Assembly: GCA_002717285.1 (NCBI GenBank)
Contig: PBDF01000012.1
Coordinates: 19,438-25,461, forward strand
DNA: 6,024 nt
Origin: Magnetovibrio sp.
GTDB lineage: Bacteria > Pseudomonadota > Alphaproteobacteria > Rhodospirillales_A > JABHCV01
Reading direction: 5' to 3'
The position numbers were made by a program, and so were the translations under genes. Under the pieces are notes generated by a model. It did not search any database. It was given only the letters and a program-made list of their open reading frames with translations, and was not told where the DNA came from. Shown here one piece after another: positions 5,638 to 6,024 of the stretch (the first letter of the stretch is position 1; every line of letters starts with the position of its first letter).

Positions 5638-6024
5638 TTTACTCGATTGATTGTAATACCTAATTTATAGTTTTTGCACAGAATAATATCTTCCTACAAC
5701 CATAGCTATCCACGGTACCAACACTAATTTCCACGTCGTACATATCCATTTGGAGTTATTTAATCTTAAGGAAATTCTTAGGCATCGTATAGATGGTTGC
5801 TTATCCATCCATTATTGGGACTTTATTCTGAAAATACTTAACTCCCGCCTTTGTATTATCTCTTACTCTCTTATCTACAACTGTGCTTTGGACATAACAC
5901 TCTATCCACTAAAGTTAGGTTTTGTACAAACCTCATTTTTCTACTGTCTAATGTTGTAAGTGAGTGACGTCTTTAAATCAGAATTAGGACTTAAAACTAT
6001 CCGAACAATTAACTTCTATCCGCA
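5638..6024. other. Gene-poor AT-rich DNA to the window end
   Basis: No gene is supported here. The plus-strand frame from TTG 5750 to 5959 is rich in Leu, Ile, Tyr and Cys, has no ribosome binding site and resembles translated non-coding DNA. A minus-strand ATG frame of 30 codons (5749-5660) also lacks a ribosome binding site. From GTG 5960 a plus-strand frame remains open to the window edge (MSDVFKSELG...). It could be the start of a gene continuing beyond the window, but 21 codons are too few to judge. No tRNA, insertion-sequence end or long repeat was found. Confidence 0.4.

Noticed and set aside
5750..5959. Plus-strand frame of 69 codons from a TTG
   Set aside because: It has no ribosome binding site, and its composition (Leu, Ile, Tyr, Cys-rich, patternless) looks like translated AT-rich non-coding DNA.
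4592..6024. A CRISPR-Cas locus suggested by the Cas4-like protein
   Set aside because: No regularly spaced direct repeats and no cas1, cas2 or effector gene are in the window. The protein also lacks the Cas4 Fe-S cysteines, so a CRISPR role is not supported.

Overview
The window looks like chromosomal DNA from a moderately AT-rich Gram-negative bacterium. The protein families present (AzgA-type purine permease, COG2236-like phosphoribosyltransferase, DUF805 protein, FGGY glycerol kinase, a GabD-type aldehyde dehydrogenase remnant) fit a proteobacterium, perhaps an aquatic alphaproteobacterium. That placement is an impression from protein style; no rRNA or tRNA is present to anchor it.

Layout. 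(1) 71-1947, plus strand: a compact two-gene purine-salvage unit. A nucleobase permease is followed 11 bases later by a purine-type phosphoribosyltransferase, so the imported base can be trapped as its nucleotide. (2) 1948-2063: a short convergent intergenic gap. (3) 3959-2064, minus strand: glycerol kinase glpK, followed 27 bases later by a small DUF805 membrane protein. No glycerol facilitator or glycerol-3-phosphate dehydrogenase gene is visible. (4) 4393-4115, minus strand: the C-terminal end of a succinate-semialdehyde dehydrogenase (gabD-like) gene. It lacks everything N-terminal, including the catalytic residues, and also carries an in-frame TGA. It is a pseudogene too degraded to give an ORF call. 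(5) 4592-5371, plus strand: a stand-alone Cas4/RecB-like PD-(D/E)XK nuclease with intact nuclease motifs but only one cysteine, so no Fe-S cluster of the usual Cas4/AddB kind. (6) 5372-6024: AT-rich, gene-poor DNA with one doubtful 72-codon minus-strand frame and nothing else that can be supported.

Overall, the left two thirds is ordinary metabolic core. From about 4100 to the right end the window looks like a site of gene decay and acquisition: a truncated metabolic gene, an orphan nuclease without partners, then apparently non-coding or eroded sequence. No CRISPR array, cas1/cas2, transposase, integrase, tRNA or toxin-antitoxin pair was seen, so a complete new defence system cannot be claimed from this window.
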